Shown here: positions 6,961-7,029 of the stretch, piece by piece
Numbering within the stretch: the first letter of the stretch is position 1
Layout of the letters: each line of letters begins with the position of its first letter
Assembly: GCA_013698435.1 (NCBI GenBank)
Contig: JACCVA010000391.1
Coordinates: forward strand, 1 to 7,029
DNA: 7,029 nt
Reading direction: 5' to 3'
DNA from: Nocardioidaceae bacterium
Lineage (GTDB): Bacteria; Actinomycetota; Actinomycetes; Propionibacteriales; Nocardioidaceae
Position numbers and translations under genes: made by a program
The notes under the pieces: model-generated
Seen by the model: the letters and a program-made list of their open reading frames with translations, nothing else
Told to the model about the DNA's origin: nothing
The model's database searches: none

Positions 6961-7029
6961 TCAGCGATGTTGGTGACGGTCGCGGTACCTGGGCCGGAGT
7001 GACGTCGTGATCTCGGGGATTCGGCGCGG
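6961..7029 (-). CDS. Possible C-terminal tail of a convergent gene, 5' end outside window
   Basis: On the minus strand a frame is open from the right edge to a TGA at 6961-6963, giving 22 residues that end RPRYRDRHQHR. Third positions in this frame are mostly G or C, like the real genes here, and the basic tail is plausible as a C-terminus. If real, the gene converges on the RodZ-like gene with only two bases between their stops. The forward strand offers no comparable frame: ATG 6967 and GTG 6999 close quickly, and GTG 7007 runs to the edge with no visible ribosome binding site. The protein cannot be identified from so little sequence. Confidence 0.35.
   Translation of the reverse strand, partial: PRRIPEITTSLRPRYRDRHQHR

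Noticed and set aside
1..7029. CRISPR array, transposon ends, toxin-antitoxin pair or defence genes
   Set aside because: No regularly spaced repeats, terminal inverted repeats, transposase or nuclease motifs were seen, and the space between genes is too small to hide a further cassette.

Overview
The window comes from a high-GC bacterial chromosome, most likely an actinobacterium. Third codon positions are dominated by G and C, GTG starts are used, one major gene lacks a Shine-Dalgarno sequence, and a four-TM FtsK translocase is directly followed by a RodZ-type membrane HTH protein carrying the CGGDFYARGH motif I associate with actinobacterial members of that family. Genus-level placement is not supported by anything I can see.

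Layout, left to right. (1) The 3' part of a GalE-like UDP-sugar epimerase (+), whose 5' end lies before base 1. (2) After a 35-base gap, a PPP-like metallophosphoesterase with its own ribosome binding site (+), plausibly cotranscribed with the epimerase. (3) Convergent to it, 18 bases away, a minus-strand protein resembling a P-loop nucleoside kinase but with a degenerate Walker A motif. (4) A 120-base divergent intergenic region holding an 11-base palindrome and a possible -10 box placed for a leaderless ftsK transcript. (5) A complete ftsK (+). (6) Touching it, a RodZ-type protein with an unusual N-terminal extension of two TM helices, a possible PH-like beta domain and a long acidic linker (+). 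(7) A final 71 bases in which the minus strand can be read as the C-terminal tail of a convergent gene.

Functionally, ftsK and the RodZ-like gene form a tight cell-division/cell-shape pair, probably translationally coupled: FtsK moves chromosomal DNA through the closing septum and RodZ-type proteins link the membrane to the cytoskeletal or wall-synthesis machinery. The epimerase, phosphatase and kinase-like genes look like ordinary accessory or housekeeping enzymes with no evident link to that pair.

I saw no CRISPR array, transposon, integrase, tRNA, rRNA, phage gene or obvious defence system. The points most worth a second look are the defective-looking P-loop and the architecture of the RodZ-like protein. 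Neither is strong evidence for a new system.
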